Below, piece after piece: positions 4,621 through 5,557 of a stretch of 5,557 bases of DNA. The stretch's first letter is position 1. Every line of letters begins with the position of its first letter. Under the pieces are notes generated by a model, which was not told the origin of the DNA, searched no databases, and was given only the letters and a program-made list of their open reading frames with translations. Source of the DNA: Chitinophagaceae bacterium (GTDB lineage Bacteria > Bacteroidota > Bacteroidia > Chitinophagales > Chitinophagaceae); NCBI GenBank assembly GCA_025455245.1, contig JALOMX010000167.1, positions 1 through 5,557 on the forward strand, written 5' to 3'. A program made the position numbers and the translations under genes.

Positions 4621-5557
4621 TAAGGGTTATCGTTTGAATTATGACCGCTAGCAGCCATACTCCAACCGCCCCAATCAGGTTGAGCCAGAGAAAAGAAACA
4701 ACCTCCATATTGTAAACCGTAATAACCATTAATTCTGAAACTACCGCTGCCCAAAAAACAGCATTTCCCTTAACAGATTTTGCCAAAAATGCAACAAGGA
4801 ATATCCCAAGAATTACCCCATAAAACAATGAGCCCAACACATTGACAGCCTCAATCAAACTACCCATGTTGGTGGCAAACATGGCTACTGCAATACAAAA
4901 CAATCCCCAGCCAAGGGTGTACTGCCAACTCAGCCGATACTTCATTTGTTCGGACAAAGTACGCTTTGAAAACATGCAATGCAGATCCACAACCGAACTT
5001 GAAGAAAGGGAATTCAGGGCAGCGGCAATACTGCCCCATGCCGCCATAATAATGACTGCTATCAATAGCCCTACAACGCCTTTTGGCAGATTATGCATTA
5101 CGAAATACAGAAATATGTAATTGGTATCCTCATTTTCGGCACCGGGAAGGCTGCTCTTTACCACTCCTGCATATTCCTTTCTGAGCGAAGCCATTGCCTG
5201 CGCGTTGTTTTCAATAGAATCCTTCAGCAATGGCTCTTCCTTCACTTTTTTATACAATAATTCCTGCAATTGAGATCTTTCATTAAATGCTTGTTCAATA
5301 TCCATCAACCTTGGTGCAGCCTCTGTTTTCATGGCCTGCGCCTTGGCGGTCTCATTAAAAAATACAGGAGCCTTTGTGTATTGGTAGAATGCGAAAACAA
5401 GTACTCCAACCATTAGGATAAAAAACTGCATGGGGATTTTCACTATGCCGTTCATCAACAAGCCCAATCGGCTGTCGCGCATATTTTTTGCCGTAAGGTA
5501 ACGACCCACCTGGCTTTGATCGGTTCCAAAATAACTGAGTGCGAGAAAAAAACCACC
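4601..5557 (-). CDS. Sodium:solute symporter (SSS/SLC5 family), 3' part; 5' end outside the window
   Basis: An inner-membrane transporter that couples sodium entry to uptake of a solute (substrate not predictable). The frame is open to the right edge, giving 318 C-terminal residues. A GTG at 5509 is internal, because the upstream codons read YFGTDQSQVGRYLTAKN (residues 9-25), which aligns with the TDQ...VQR...AK signature of SGLT-type proteins. Membrane segments are seen at about 33-58, 147-175, 212-230, 233-258, 265-286 and 288-308. NSLSSSSVVDLH (182-193) matches the conserved NSASTLFTMDIY region, with serines at the usual second sodium site. Between the first two segments lies a charged, helix-prone loop of about 80 residues (61-143), longer than in SGLT1. 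It ends at TAG, followed by a 67-bp gap before the antitoxin gene, which has its own promoter. Confidence 0.92.
   Translation of the reverse strand, partial: GGFFLALSYFGTDQSQVGRYLTAKNMRDSRLGLLMNGIVKIPMQFFILMVGVLVFAFYQYTKAPVFFNETAKAQAMKTEAAPRLMDIEQAFNERSQLQELLYKKVKEEPLLKDSIENNAQAMASLRKEYAGVVKSSLPGAENEDTNYIFLYFVMHNLPKGVVGLLIAVIIMAAWGSIAAALNSLSSSSVVDLHCMFSKRTLSEQMKYRLSWQYTLGWGLFCIAVAMFATNMGSLIEAVNVLGSLFYGVILGIFLVAFLAKSVKGNAVFWAAVVSELMVITVYNMEVVSFLWLNLIGAVGVWLLAVIIQTITLNRSTFS

Noticed and set aside
4601..5509. Symporter read as a complete 302-residue protein starting at GTG 5509
   Set aside because: The frame continues in conserved SSS sequence (GTDQSQ) to the window edge, so this is an internal codon of a partial gene.

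Overview
The window looks like a piece of a Bacteroidetes (Bacteroidota) chromosome, probably from the Chitinophagaceae/Sphingobacteria side. The signs are moderate-to-low GC with AT-rich intergenic gaps, start sites that mostly lack a Shine-Dalgarno sequence, matches to the Bacteroidetes -33/-7 promoter consensus (TTTG ... TAnnTTTG), lipoboxes of the type seen in this phylum, and protein sequences typical of it. The taxon is inferred from these features, not from a database search.

Left part (1-858, minus strand): a tRNA-Val(GAC) gene with encoded CCA, then the uracil-DNA glycosylase gene ung, then the first 23 codons of a membrane protein resembling a PlsC-type acyltransferase. All three point the same way and are close enough to share a transcript from a promoter just upstream of the tRNA. 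A 65-bp gap (859-923) separates them from a divergent plus-strand pair: a cyclophilin-type peptidyl-prolyl isomerase lipoprotein and an M48 metalloprotease lipoprotein. Both are expected in the envelope and may serve protein folding and quality control there.

Middle (2466-3784, minus strand): an exbB-exbD pair encoding the proton-driven motor of a TonB- or Tol-type envelope energy transducer. Unusually, the two genes are separated by 224 bp containing a nested heptamer repeat (TTCCAAA) and inverted repeats. No tonB follows exbD; the next gene is the M48 gene, convergent and only 3 bp away.

Right part (3872-5557, minus strand): a two-gene toxin-antitoxin module (small ribbon-helix-helix-like antitoxin plus PIN-domain toxin, ATGA overlap) in AT-rich DNA. 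An 8-bp inverted repeat brackets its predicted -7 promoter element, which fits an autoregulatory operator. Upstream of it is the 3' part of a sodium:solute symporter gene that runs off the right edge and has an enlarged loop, probably periplasmic, between two transmembrane segments.

I see no clear undescribed multi-gene system. The items most worth a second look are the repeat island splitting exbB from exbD, the operator/promoter layout of the toxin-antitoxin module, and a perfect -7 element ending four bases before the isomerase start codon.
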